The notes below the pieces were generated by a model. The model saw only the letters and a list, made by a program, of their open reading frames with translations, had not been told where the DNA came from and searched no databases. The translations under genes were made by a program, and so were the position numbers. Below, one piece after another: positions 44,086 through 52,370 of a stretch of DNA of 64,000 bases; positions within the stretch are counted from its first letter, which is position 1; every line of letters starts with the position of its first letter. This DNA comes from JAABRB01 sp963735025 (lineage in GTDB: Bacteria; Pseudomonadota; Gammaproteobacteria; Burkholderiales; SG8-39), in NCBI GenBank assembly GCA_963735025.1, contig CAVTJG010000009.1, forward strand, positions 1-64,000, written 5' to 3'.

Positions 44086-46038
44086 CTAGGCGGCTTGCTT
44101 GGCTGCGTCGGGCGATGCGGTCTTCGCGTCCACGATTCGCAGATTGGCCGAGATCGTGCCGGTCCGCCCGTCCTCGAATCGCACCTGCGTCTCGATGAAG
44201 CACTCCGGCTTTCCGGAGTAGATGGCATCGACCAGCGTGGCGTATTTCTCGCCGATATGGCCGCGACGCACCTTGCGCGTGCGGGTGATCTCACCGTCGT
44301 CCGGGTCGAGCTCCTTGTGCAGGATGAGGAAGCGATGGATCTGGCTGCCCGCGAGCTTCGCGTCGGTTGCGAGATCGCGGTTCACCTGCTCCACGCAATC
44401 CCGGACGAGATCGTAGACCTCCTGGCGCGCCGCGAGGTCGGTGTAGCCCGAGAAGGCGATGTTGCGCCGCTCGGCCCAGTTCGCGACCGCGTCGAAATCG
44501 ATGTTCACGAATGCGCCGCAGATGTCCCGCCCCTGGCCGAACGCGACGGCCTCCTTGATGTAGGGGAAGAACTTCAGCTTGTTCTCGATGTACTTCGGCG
44601 CGAACAGCGTGCCGTCGTTCAGCTTGCCGACGTCCTTCGCCCGGTCCAGGATCTTGAGATGATCGTCGGCGTCGAGCAAGCCGGCGTCCCCGGTGTGGAA
44701 CCAGCCGTCGGCGTCCTTCGTCTCGGCGGTGGCCTGGGGATTCTTGTAGTACTCGTCGAACAGGCCGGGAGATTTGATGAGGACCTCGCCCGAGTCGGCG
44801 ATCCTGATCTGCACGCTGCCCACCGCCTTGCCCACCGTATCGGGCTTCACCTGGCCGTCGGGCTGCACGCACACGAAGACGCTCGTCTCCGTCGAGCCGT
44901 AGAGCTGCTTCAGGTTGACGCCGATCGAGCGATAGAACTTGAAGAGATCGGGGCCGATCGCCTCGCCGCCGGTGTAGGTGATGCGGATGCGGCTCATCCC
45001 GAGGACGTTGCGCAGCGGCGCATACACGCAGAAGTCGCCGATCTTGTAGAGAACACGCTCCCAGAGGCTGACCGGCTCCCGGCCGTCGAGGAGCTTGCCG
45101 CCGACGCGGTTGGCGACGCCCATGAAGTACTCGTACATCTTTCGCTTCAACCAGCTGGCGTCCTCCATCCGGATGGTCACCTGGGTGAGCAGCCCTTCGA
45201 AGACGCTCGGCGGGGCGAGAAAGTAACTCGGGCCGATCTCGCGCAGATCGGTCATGACCGTGTCCGACGACTCCGGACAGTTGACGCAGAATCCGCAGAC
45301 CAGCGCCTGGGTGTAGGAGAACATGTTCTGGCCGATCCACGCCATCGGCAGGAACGCGAGCACGTTCTCGTTCTCGGTGATGCCTTCGATCTCGGCCGCC
45401 ATGCGCCCGGTCGTGATGAGGTTCCGGTGCGAATGCACGACGCCTTTCGGATTGCCGGTGGTCCCCGATGTGTAGAAAAGCGCCGCCATGTCCTCCGGGC
45501 GCCCCTTCTCGACCTCGGCAAGGAAGTAGTCCGGATGAGCGTGGTCGAACTCGCGCCCGAGCTCGAGGAGCTTTTCGTAGTCCATGACCTCGGGCTGGTC
45601 GTAGCGACGCAGGCCGCGCGGATCGTCGTAGTAGATCCGCTTGAGCTGCGGGCACTTCGGCATGATCTCGAGCAGCTTGTCCACCTGCTCCTGATCCTCC
45701 GCGATCGCGTAGGCGATTTCGGCATTCTGGAAGACGAACACCCACTCCTCCGCAACCGCGTCCTGGTAGAGCGGGACGGGGACACCGCCGAGGCATTGCG
45801 CCGCGGAAACGCCCCAGTAGAGTCGCGGGCGGTTGGCACCGATGAGCGCGATCGTCATGCCGCGCTTGAACCCCTGCGCGGCGAGACCACAGCTCAGCGT
45901 GCGAACTTCAGCGGCGACCTGGGACCAGGTCCAGCTCTGCCAGATGCCCAGGTCTTTCTCGCGAATCGCCGGCCGATCGCCCCTCACCTTGGCGTTGTGC
46001 AACAGCAGGCGCGGAAACGTGTCGAGACTTTCCGGCAT
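44086..46038 (-). CDS. Long-chain acyl-CoA synthetase (FAA1-type AMP-forming ligase)
   Basis: This 650-residue adenylate-forming ligase activates a carboxylic acid to its CoA ester. Visible motifs are the phosphate loop ALFYTSGTTGNPKGVVHSHR, FLPMAWIGQNMFSYTQALVC, LKQLYGSTETSVFVCVQPDG and GWFHTGDAGLLDADDHLKIL. The size and the C-terminal half with FAPKYIENKLKFFPYIKEAV match the COG1022 group. It is first in the minus-strand operon with LivGHM and the binding protein (LivG starts 11 bp after it), so the imported acid is likely its substrate. GAGGAGGGCG precedes the ATG. Confidence 0.92.
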   Translation of the reverse strand: MPESLDTFPRLLLHNAKVRGDRPAIREKDLGIWQSWTWSQVAAEVRTLSCGLAAQGFKRGMTIALIGANRPRLYWGVSAAQCLGGVPVPLYQDAVAEEWVFVFQNAEIAYAIAEDQEQVDKLLEIMPKCPQLKRIYYDDPRGLRRYDQPEVMDYEKLLELGREFDHAHPDYFLAEVEKGRPEDMAALFYTSGTTGNPKGVVHSHRNLITTGRMAAEIEGITENENVLAFLPMAWIGQNMFSYTQALVCGFCVNCPESSDTVMTDLREIGPSYFLAPPSVFEGLLTQVTIRMEDASWLKRKMYEYFMGVANRVGGKLLDGREPVSLWERVLYKIGDFCVYAPLRNVLGMSRIRITYTGGEAIGPDLFKFYRSIGVNLKQLYGSTETSVFVCVQPDGQVKPDTVGKAVGSVQIRIADSGEVLIKSPGLFDEYYKNPQATAETKDADGWFHTGDAGLLDADDHLKILDRAKDVGKLNDGTLFAPKYIENKLKFFPYIKEAVAFGQGRDICGAFVNIDFDAVANWAERRNIAFSGYTDLAARQEVYDLVRDCVEQVNRDLATDAKLAGSQIHRFLILHKELDPDDGEITRTRKVRRGHIGEKYATLVDAIYSGKPECFIETQVRFEDGRTGTISANLRIVDAKTASPDAAKQAA

Positions 46039-46192
46039 ACGCCCTCCTCAACTCGACTGCGGAACCGACTACTCGAAGGGCCGTCCTGTGGACCCCCGAC
46101 ACCCGCCGCATTATGGGGAGCGGCTGGGACCGGGGATTGTGCCCCAACGCGGGCGGCTTTGCCTAGTGAGGCCCCGCACGGCACGCGGGGCG

Positions 46193-47044
46193 CTACGCGT
46201 AGGTGAAGAACCCCCGTCCGGCCTTGCGCCCGAGGTAGCCGGCCTCGACCATCTCGACCAGCAGGGGCGCCGGCCGGTACTTCGGGTCCTTGAAGCCCTC
46301 GAAGAGGACGTTCATCACCGCGAGTTCGACGTCGAGCCCGATCAGATCGCATAGCGCGAGCGGCCCGATCGGGTGATTCGCCCCGAGCTTCATGGCGTCG
46401 TCGATCTCCGCCGCGGTGGCGAGCCCCTCGGCAAGTGCGAAGATGGCCTCATTGATCATCGGGCAGAGCATCCGGTTCACGACGAACCCGGGGCTGTTGC
46501 GGACCCGGACCGGCGCCTTGCCGATGGCACGGGCCGCAGTCTCCACGACGGCGTAAGTCGCATCCGAAGTCTGCAATCCGCGAATCAGCTCGACGAGCTG
46601 CATCACCGGAACCGGGTTGAAGAAGTGCATGCCGATCACCCTCTCGGGCCGCTTGGTCGCGGCGGCGAGCCGGGTGATGGAAATCGAGGACGTGTTGCTT
46701 GCGATGACGGCATGTGCGGCGGCAACCCGGTCCAGCTCGCCGAAGATGCCGAGCTTGAGCGGGAGGTGCTCGGTCGCCGCCTCGATCACCAGATCCGCTT
46801 TTCCGAGCATTCCCAGGTCGGTAGTCGTCGTGACTCGCGCGAGCGCGGCGGACTTCTCTGCAGCAGAAAGCTTGTCCTTCTTGACCAGACGCTCGAGGCT
46901 GCCGTCGATCGTGGCCAGGCCGCGCTCGAGAGCGGCGGCGGCAACGTCGGTCATTGTGACGGCGTAGCCCTTGACGGCAAACGCCTGCGCGATGCCGTTG
47001 CCCATGGTGCCGGCACCGACGATGCCGATCTCCTTGATGGTCAT
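46193..47044 (-). CDS. 3-hydroxyacyl-CoA (3-hydroxybutyryl-CoA) dehydrogenase
   Basis: This 283-residue NAD-dependent enzyme has the Rossmann motif IGIVGAGTMGNGIAQAFAVK, the catalytic block VIEAATEHLPLKLGIFGELD, SNTSSISITRLAAATKRPER, and the signature GMHFFNPVPVMQLVELIRGL with the catalytic His. The C-terminal dimer domain has NSPGFVVNRMLCPMINEAIF and HPIGPLALCDLIGLD. The length equals that of single-domain HbdA/FadB2 proteins. It probably serves beta-oxidation of the acyl-CoA made by the adjoining synthetase, 154 bp downstream. The ATG at 47044 follows AGGAGC. Confidence 0.93.
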   Translation of the reverse strand: MTIKEIGIVGAGTMGNGIAQAFAVKGYAVTMTDVAAAALERGLATIDGSLERLVKKDKLSAAEKSAALARVTTTTDLGMLGKADLVIEAATEHLPLKLGIFGELDRVAAAHAVIASNTSSISITRLAAATKRPERVIGMHFFNPVPVMQLVELIRGLQTSDATYAVVETAARAIGKAPVRVRNSPGFVVNRMLCPMINEAIFALAEGLATAAEIDDAMKLGANHPIGPLALCDLIGLDVELAVMNVLFEGFKDPKYRPAPLLVEMVEAGYLGRKAGRGFFTYA

Positions 47045-47148
47045 GCGATTGCTCCTGTTCGCGATGAAATTCCGTCGCTTGCGCCGCGCCGGACACGCTG
47101 CAAGAATACCGAACCGATTCGGCGCAGATCCTGCCGAATACGCAATAT

Positions 47149-49074
47149 ATGTCCCATCCGCAGCGACTCGGCAAGTATCTGGTGACCGACGTGCTCGGAA
47201 AGGCCGCGATGGGGGTCGTGTACAAGGCGTACGACCCCGACATCCAGCGGACCGTCGCCATCAAGACGATTCGTCGCGAGCTCGTCGAGGACGACGACCG
47301 CGCCGGCATGTTGATGGCGCGGTTCAAGAACGAGGCGCGCGCCGCCGGCCGCCTCTCGCATCCCGGCATCGTCGCGGTGTACGACTACGGCGAAGCGGCG
47401 GACGTGGCCTTCATCGCGATGGAGTTCGTGGAGGGCAACAGCCTGCGCGCGCACTTCAGTCGCAACACGCAATTCGAGGAGCGCGACGTCGTCAGCCTCA
47501 TGGCACAGCTGCTCGACGCGCTCCAGCACGCCCATGAGCAGGGCGTGTGGCATCGCGACATCAAGCCCGCAAACATCATCATCATGAACAGCGGCAAGCT
47601 TAAGGTCACCGATTTCGGCATCGCGCGCATCGCCTCGTCGTCGCTCACGCAGGTCGGCGCGGTGATGGGTTCGCCGGGCTATATGGCCCGCGAGCAGCAC
47701 AAGGGCGATGCCGTGGACTGGCACGCGGACATCTTCGCGGCGGGCGTCGTGCTCTATCAGCTGGTGACCGGCACGCAACCAAGTTCAGGAAGCACGGAGC
47801 AGCTCGCCGACAAAGTCTGCTACGAGTGGCCACCGGCGCCCTCTGTAGCAGCGCCGGGGCGCAACCTCGAGCGCTACGACGCGGTCGTGGCGAAAGCGCT
47901 CAGCAAGTCGCCGCAGGACTGTTACACGAGCGCCAGCGAGTTCAAGGCCGCCATCCTCGAGGCCTACGCCGAGCCCGTGAGCCCCACCATCTCGGAAGAG
48001 ACGATCATCAACGAGCCGGCCCGCGTGGCCGGAATCCTCGATCCGAGCCATTCGTCCTGGCAGACGGATCGGAGTAGCGGAGGGGGCCGAACGCCAGTGC
48101 CGACGTCCACCGGCGGCGACTCGGTTCCGCCGCCGCGCACCATCCCCCCAATGAGCAGTCCGCCGAGTACGCCCCCGGTCTCGCGCAGCCTGCCGCCGGG
48201 GTCATATGGAACACTGGCCCCGACTGTTTCCACCACTGACGAGCCGCGGACCGGAACGCTCGCCCCTGCACAAACTTCCCGGGCAGGCTTGCTGGCGTGG
48301 GCAATAGCGGGTATCGCCATCGCCGTGGCGGTCGGAGTTGTCGCCTGGCACGCCGGACGGGCGTCGCGGGTTCCCGTCGCCACTGCGCCTCCCACTGAGC
48401 CGATCGTGACCCGGACGACGGAGTTGCCGACACCACCTGCTCCAACGCCCTCGTCGAGCGCCGGCGCCACCGATGCGGCACGCGCCGAACGCGAGGCAGC
48501 CGCGGCAAACCGGATTGCGGAAGCGCAGGCCCGTGCCGAGCGCGAAGCGGCTGAGGCAAAAGTCCGTGCCGAGCGCGCTGCGACGGAGGCCCGGCTGCGC
48601 GCGGAGCGCGAAGCGGCCGCACGCCGAACCGCCGAGGCGCAGTCGCGGGCCGCTGCCGAGCGCGCCCTGCAGAGCAGGTCCGGCACGCCCCAGCAGTCCG
48701 CTTCTGCCCAGCCGACAAAAGCGCAGCGCGCGCGCAACGAACAGCTCGCCGCGGAGGCGCGCGCCCGCGCGGAAGCAGAGCGGACGCGCGCTGCCGCTGC
48801 AGCGCCTCGGCCCGACGCGGCGCCGCCTGCCACGGAACCGGCGCAGACGCCGAGTTTCTTCCGCAACGCGGCCATGAGCATCGAGGTGGCCACCAAGCTG
48901 CAGTTCAATCGCGAACTCTTCAAGGAGGAGATCACCGCGAACGTTTCAGGCGGCGTGGTGACCCTGACCGGCACGGTTTCGACGCGGGCGAAGCGGGAGC
49001 TGGCCGGGAAGGTCGTCCGCGAAGTCGCTGGCGTCCTGGGCGTGAACAACAACCTCAAGGTTGCTGGTCAATAA
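47149..49074 (+). CDS. Transmembrane Ser/Thr protein kinase with C-terminal BON domain
   Basis: This 641-residue protein carries a Hanks-type kinase at about residues 8-275: GKAAMGVVYKA (glycine loop, with Ala in place of the second Gly), Lys39 in TVAIKTIRR, HRDIKPANIII with Asp137 and TDFGIAR with Asp155. A Pro/Ser/Thr-rich linker (about 280-378) leads to one membrane helix (380-401). The outer part has an Ala/Arg/Glu coiled-coil (about 445-560) and a BON domain at the end (LQFNRELFKEEITANVSGGV, VTLTGTVSTRAKRELAGKVV). BON domains bind lipid or peptidoglycan-associated partners in the periplasm. No phosphatase or substrate gene is adjacent. No clear ribosome site precedes the ATG. Confidence 0.9.
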   Translation: MSHPQRLGKYLVTDVLGKAAMGVVYKAYDPDIQRTVAIKTIRRELVEDDDRAGMLMARFKNEARAAGRLSHPGIVAVYDYGEAADVAFIAMEFVEGNSLRAHFSRNTQFEERDVVSLMAQLLDALQHAHEQGVWHRDIKPANIIIMNSGKLKVTDFGIARIASSSLTQVGAVMGSPGYMAREQHKGDAVDWHADIFAAGVVLYQLVTGTQPSSGSTEQLADKVCYEWPPAPSVAAPGRNLERYDAVVAKALSKSPQDCYTSASEFKAAILEAYAEPVSPTISEETIINEPARVAGILDPSHSSWQTDRSSGGGRTPVPTSTGGDSVPPPRTIPPMSSPPSTPPVSRSLPPGSYGTLAPTVSTTDEPRTGTLAPAQTSRAGLLAWAIAGIAIAVAVGVVAWHAGRASRVPVATAPPTEPIVTRTTELPTPPAPTPSSSAGATDAARAEREAAAANRIAEAQARAEREAAEAKVRAERAATEARLRAEREAAARRTAEAQSRAAAERALQSRSGTPQQSASAQPTKAQRARNEQLAAEARARAEAERTRAAAAAPRPDAAPPATEPAQTPSFFRNAAMSIEVATKLQFNRELFKEEITANVSGGVVTLTGTVSTRAKRELAGKVVREVAGVLGVNNNLKVAGQ

Positions 49075-49080
49075 AACGCT

Positions 49081-49803
49081 TCAACATCGCCGTCCCACGA
49101 GCAGCGAGTTCGCGAACGGGGTCCCCGCGCTCGCCGGCAACGTGCGAACGGCGAATCCTGCGCGCTCGACGAGCCTGATCCAGTCCGTCAGTGTCCGGTC
49201 GTGCAAACGCGGCCATTTCCGGTCACGGGCAACCGTCGCCAGCCGGTCGGAGAAGCGTGTCAGCGTAGCCCGCCAGCCCGCGCCGGCATCATTGACGCGC
49301 AGCAGAAGCACGCCGCCGCCGCTCAGCGCTTTCGCGCACTTGGCCAGAGCGGATTCCTGAGCCGCGGCGTCCACGTAGTGCAGCACATCGATGAGCGCAA
49401 TCGTGTCACACGCAGGGAGCTCGACGGTGCGCAAGTCGGCTTGCGCGATGCGTGCCTGGTCGCCGAGCGCGATGCGCGCCAGCGCGATCGCGCGCTTTCC
49501 CGCGTCGAATCCGGCCATCGATTGCGGGCGAGGCGGAGCCGGCCAGCCCGCCGGCCATTCGGCACGAGCGATCGCTTCGTTGGCGGCCACGAGCAAAGCG
49601 AGCAGAAGACCTTGCCCGCAGCCCAGATCGACCAGCCGGGCGTGGTCCGGGATCAGTCCGTGCGCGAGTATGGCGGCGAATACCGGGTCGTGGCGCAGCT
49701 TGCCGAGCGCGTAGCGCATCGCGAACCGTCCCGCCGGCGCATAGCGTCGCGCGGCCGCATCCGCCACGGAGCGATAGGCACTATCCGGGCTGCGCATCCG
49801 CAC
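49081..49803 (-). CDS. Class I SAM methyltransferase of the aryl polyene cluster
   Basis: This 240-residue methyltransferase has a basic N-terminal part (YAPAGRFAMRYALGKLRHDP) and the SAM-binding core ARLVDLGCGQGLLLALLVAA, followed by IALIDVLHYVDAAAQESALA and LSGGGVLLLRVNDAGAGWRA. The text around RFAMRYALGKLRHDPVF is typical of the methyltransferase that accompanies aryl polyene clusters (ApeB-like), which would methylate the aryl head group. It starts at GTG 49803, or ATG 49797, and overlaps the deacetylase stop by about 20 bp. It forms a minus-strand pair opposite the main cluster. Confidence 0.85.
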   Translation of the reverse strand: MRMRSPDSAYRSVADAAARRYAPAGRFAMRYALGKLRHDPVFAAILAHGLIPDHARLVDLGCGQGLLLALLVAANEAIARAEWPAGWPAPPRPQSMAGFDAGKRAIALARIALGDQARIAQADLRTVELPACDTIALIDVLHYVDAAAQESALAKCAKALSGGGVLLLRVNDAGAGWRATLTRFSDRLATVARDRKWPRLHDRTLTDWIRLVERAGFAVRTLPASAGTPFANSLLVGRRC

Positions 49804-50659
49804 AGGCGGCGCGCAGCGTGACCGATTTCAACCCACGCTCCCGCAGGCGCGCCAGCAACGCGCGCAGGGTCGCCGCGAGCGCCATCTCGTCGGACCACGT
49901 CCGGCGTTCCACGCCGTCGTGCAGGAGCAGCACGTCGCCGGCGGATAGTCCGCGTGCGAGCCGATCGAGTACCTTCGTGACGTCACGGTCCACCGTGTCG
50001 AAACCCCGGCGCGTCCACGACACGTACTGCAGGCCCGCTGCGGCGAGCGCGGGCTCGAGCAACGGGCTGCGGATACCGAACGGCGCGCGGAAATATTGCG
50101 GCACGGAGCCGGTTGCCGCGACGATTGCCTGCTGCGCCCGCGCGATGTCCCGGCGCGCCTTGCCGACGCCATAGAACGCAAACCAGGGCGAGTGATGGTA
50201 GCTGTGATTCTCCACGCTGTGGCCGCGCAGCACGATCTCGCGTGCGAGCTCCGGATGGCGCTCGACCTGTTCGCCGACGAGGAAAAAACTCGCCCTCATC
50301 CCGGCCGCGTCGAGGAGGTCGAGTACGCGTGGGGTGATCTCGGGACGCGGCCCATCGTCGAATGTGAGTGCCACCTCGCCGCGCTCCGCAGCTGCGCGCG
50401 GCAGCCGCGCAAGATTCGGGCCGAGCATGTTGCTACGTGGCGCGAACGCCGCCGCAGCAAGCACGGCGTGGTTCGCAAGAAGGCCGCCTCCGATCCACGG
50501 CCAGGCCAGCGGCTCGAAGGCCAGCGCTGCAGTGCCGCCCGCATGCAGGAGCGCGGTGGCGCCGAGCGCGGGTGTCGGGCACCAGATCTTGCGCAGCGAA
50601 ACGCCGCGCGAGACTACGTCCCCAGCGGGAGTCAGGGTTGAGGTCGGGATCGTCGGCAC
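49781..50659 (-). CDS. Polysaccharide deacetylase family (NodB-like) protein
   Basis: This 292-residue protein has a hydrophobic N-terminal region (LGATALLHAGGTAALAFEPL to LLANHAVLAAAAFAP, probably two membrane segments). The NodB domain has motif 1 LTFDDGPRPEITPRVLDLLD with the metal and catalytic Asp pair, motif 2 HSVENHSYHHSPWF with the His ligands, and motif 3 RAPFGIRSPLL. It would remove acetyl or acyl groups from a sugar or related headgroup. Such a gene beside an aryl polyene cluster may modify the lipid-sugar carrier. The start is GTG 50659; no better codon is seen. Confidence 0.88.
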   Translation of the reverse strand: MPTIPTSTLTPAGDVVSRGVSLRKIWCPTPALGATALLHAGGTAALAFEPLAWPWIGGGLLANHAVLAAAAFAPRSNMLGPNLARLPRAAAERGEVALTFDDGPRPEITPRVLDLLDAAGMRASFFLVGEQVERHPELAREIVLRGHSVENHSYHHSPWFAFYGVGKARRDIARAQQAIVAATGSVPQYFRAPFGIRSPLLEPALAAAGLQYVSWTRRGFDTVDRDVTKVLDRLARGLSAGDVLLLHDGVERRTWSDEMALAATLRALLARLRERGLKSVTLRAACADAQPG

Positions 50660-50664
50660 GCGCG

Positions 50665-50688
50665 AATTCTACTGCCTGTTCTACTGCC
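50665..50688. repeat. 12-bp tandem duplication in divergent intergenic region
   Basis: The 12-mer TTCTACTGCCTG occurs twice in direct succession between the deacetylase start (50659) and the methyltransferase start (50761). The 101-bp gap must hold the promoters for both directions. No further repeat unit is seen. Confidence 0.7.
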
Positions 50689-50760
50689 TGATTGCGGCTC
50701 GTCTCCCTGCGGGTCGTCTTCCGGCAACTGCGGCGAGCCCCATGCTACCCTCGCGCCGCA

Positions 50761-51525
50761 ATGCCGCTCGAGTCCCATCCACCCGGCGAAGTTCGCGCGC
50801 CGCACCCGCCCTTGCCCGAGTATTACGCCGACGAGGCGGCACGGCGCGACTGGGTCCGGGCGATGTTCGACCGCACTGCGGCCGATTACACCCAGATCGA
50901 GCGGGTGATGGGGCTCGGGTCCGGATCGTGGTACCGCCGACAGGCACTCGTGCGAGCGGGCCTCGCACGCGGCATGCAGGTCGTCGACGTCGGTTCCGGG
51001 ACCGGGCTCGTCGCGCTGGAAGCCGCACGCATCCTCGGCGACGTGCGTGACGTGATCGCCATCGATCCGAGCGCCGGCATGCTGCGCCACACCGTGTTGC
51101 CCGACGGTGCCACGCTACTCGAAGCCAGCGCGGAGAGCCTCCCCCTCCCAGACGCGAGCGCAGATTTCCTGAGCATGGGTTACGCGCTGCGCCACGTCTC
51201 CGATCTGTCGGTCGCCTTTGCGGAGTTCTTCCGCGTGCTGAGGCCGGGCGGCATTGTCTGCTTGCTGGAAATCACGCGCCCGCCGGGACGGTTCGGCAGC
51301 ATGCTCCTGAAGGGTTACCTGCGCGGCGTCGTGCCCGCCCTCGCCAGGATCGTCGCGAGCACTCGCGACACCCCGCGCCTCATGCGCTACTACTGGGATA
51401 CGATCGAGGCGTGCGTGCCACCCGAACGGGTGATCAGCGCCCTCGCGCATGCGGGATTCGGGGAAGTCGTACGACAAGTCGAGCTGGGACTCTTTTCGGA
51501 GTATCGCGCCAGAAAGCTCGCGTGA
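50761..51525 (+). CDS. UbiE/COQ5-like class I SAM methyltransferase
   Basis: This 254-residue methyltransferase has the core MQVVDVGSGTGLVALEAARI (motif I), IDPSAGMLRHTVLPDGATLL, SMGYALRHVSDLSVAFAEFF and RVLRPGGIVCLLEITRPPGR, the last being the UbiE/MenG type signature. The N-terminal part has DWVRAMFDRTAADYTQIERV, as in UbiE relatives. Its place at the head of the plus-strand aryl polyene genes suggests methylation of the polyene or its aryl starter, not of ubiquinone. The ATG at 50761 gives the family N-terminus; in-frame codons further upstream are not family-like. Confidence 0.87.
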   Translation: MPLESHPPGEVRAPHPPLPEYYADEAARRDWVRAMFDRTAADYTQIERVMGLGSGSWYRRQALVRAGLARGMQVVDVGSGTGLVALEAARILGDVRDVIAIDPSAGMLRHTVLPDGATLLEASAESLPLPDASADFLSMGYALRHVSDLSVAFAEFFRVLRPGGIVCLLEITRPPGRFGSMLLKGYLRGVVPALARIVASTRDTPRLMRYYWDTIEACVPPERVISALAHAGFGEVVRQVELGLFSEYRARKLA

Positions 51526-51564
51526 TCTGCGCCAGACTGTTCGCATTCCCGCTCTCCCGACTTC

Positions 51565-52321
51565 ATGACGCCGCACGCGACCCATCTGCTCCTGATTCCG
51601 AGCTACAACACCGGAGTGAAGCTCGTCGAGACCGTGCGCAACGCACGCCAGCACTGGAATCCGGTGTGGGTCGTGATCGATGGCAGCACGGACCCGAGCG
51701 CGGAGCGCCTGGCGCCGCTCGCCGCGAGCGATCCCGGGCTGCGCCTGTTTGTCGCTGCCCCGCAATTGCGGCAAGGGATCAGCTGTGCGGCACGGGATCC
51801 GGGCTGCCCGCGCGGCCGGATTCACTCATGTACTGACGATGGACGCGGACGGCCAGCATCCGGCCGACCTGATTCCGGAATTCATGACCGCATCGCTCGC
51901 GCAGCCCGGCGCGATGATCCTGGGAAAGCCGATATTCGACGCGAGTGCCCCCACGATCCGCATCCGCGGCCGGCGCATCTCCAATTTCTTTGCCGACGTG
52001 GAGACGCTCTGGGCGGGCATCGGCGATTCGCTGTTCGGATTTCGCGTGTACCCGATTGCCGCGCTCGAGCGTGCCATGGAGTCCACGATCTGGATGCGCC
52101 GCTTCGATTTCGACCCCGAGGCCGCGGTGCGGCTCGTGTGGGCGGGTGTGCCGCCGATCAACCGGGATGCGCCGGTGAAGTACTTCCGCCCCGACGAGGG
52201 CGGCGTGTCGCATTTCCACTACCTGCGCGACAACGTGCTGCTCACGTGGATGCACATGCGGCTCCTGATCGGCGCGCTCTGGCGGCTTCCGCTGCGACTC
52301 GGGCGTGCGCTGCTGCGCTAG
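51565..52321 (+). CDS. Glycosyltransferase family 2 of the aryl polyene cluster, one frameshift
   Basis: The N-terminal text THLLLIPSYNTGVKLVETVR and VWVVIDGSTDPSAERL is a GT-A start. Near 51755 one extra base shifts the reading; the corrected protein continues PRNCGKGSAVRHGIRAA, THVLTMDADGQHPADLIPEF (metal-binding DxD) and SLFGFRVYPIAALERAMEST. The total is about 251 residues. In enterobacterial aryl polyene clusters this domain is fused to an acyltransferase (ApeJ); here the acyltransferase is separate at 56421-57347. The likely role is transfer of a sugar to the lipid anchor. The frameshift follows a GTCGCTGCCCC stretch. Confidence 0.85.
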
Positions 52322-52370
52322 TCGATGGCGGTGGATGCATAATGGCTGGACGTCAATCGCGGGGCTCAGA

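Noticed and set aside
47109..47123. Short inverted repeat CCGAACCGATTCGG upstream of the kinase gene as an operator
   Set aside because: The arms are only five bases; too short to call without comparison with other genomes.
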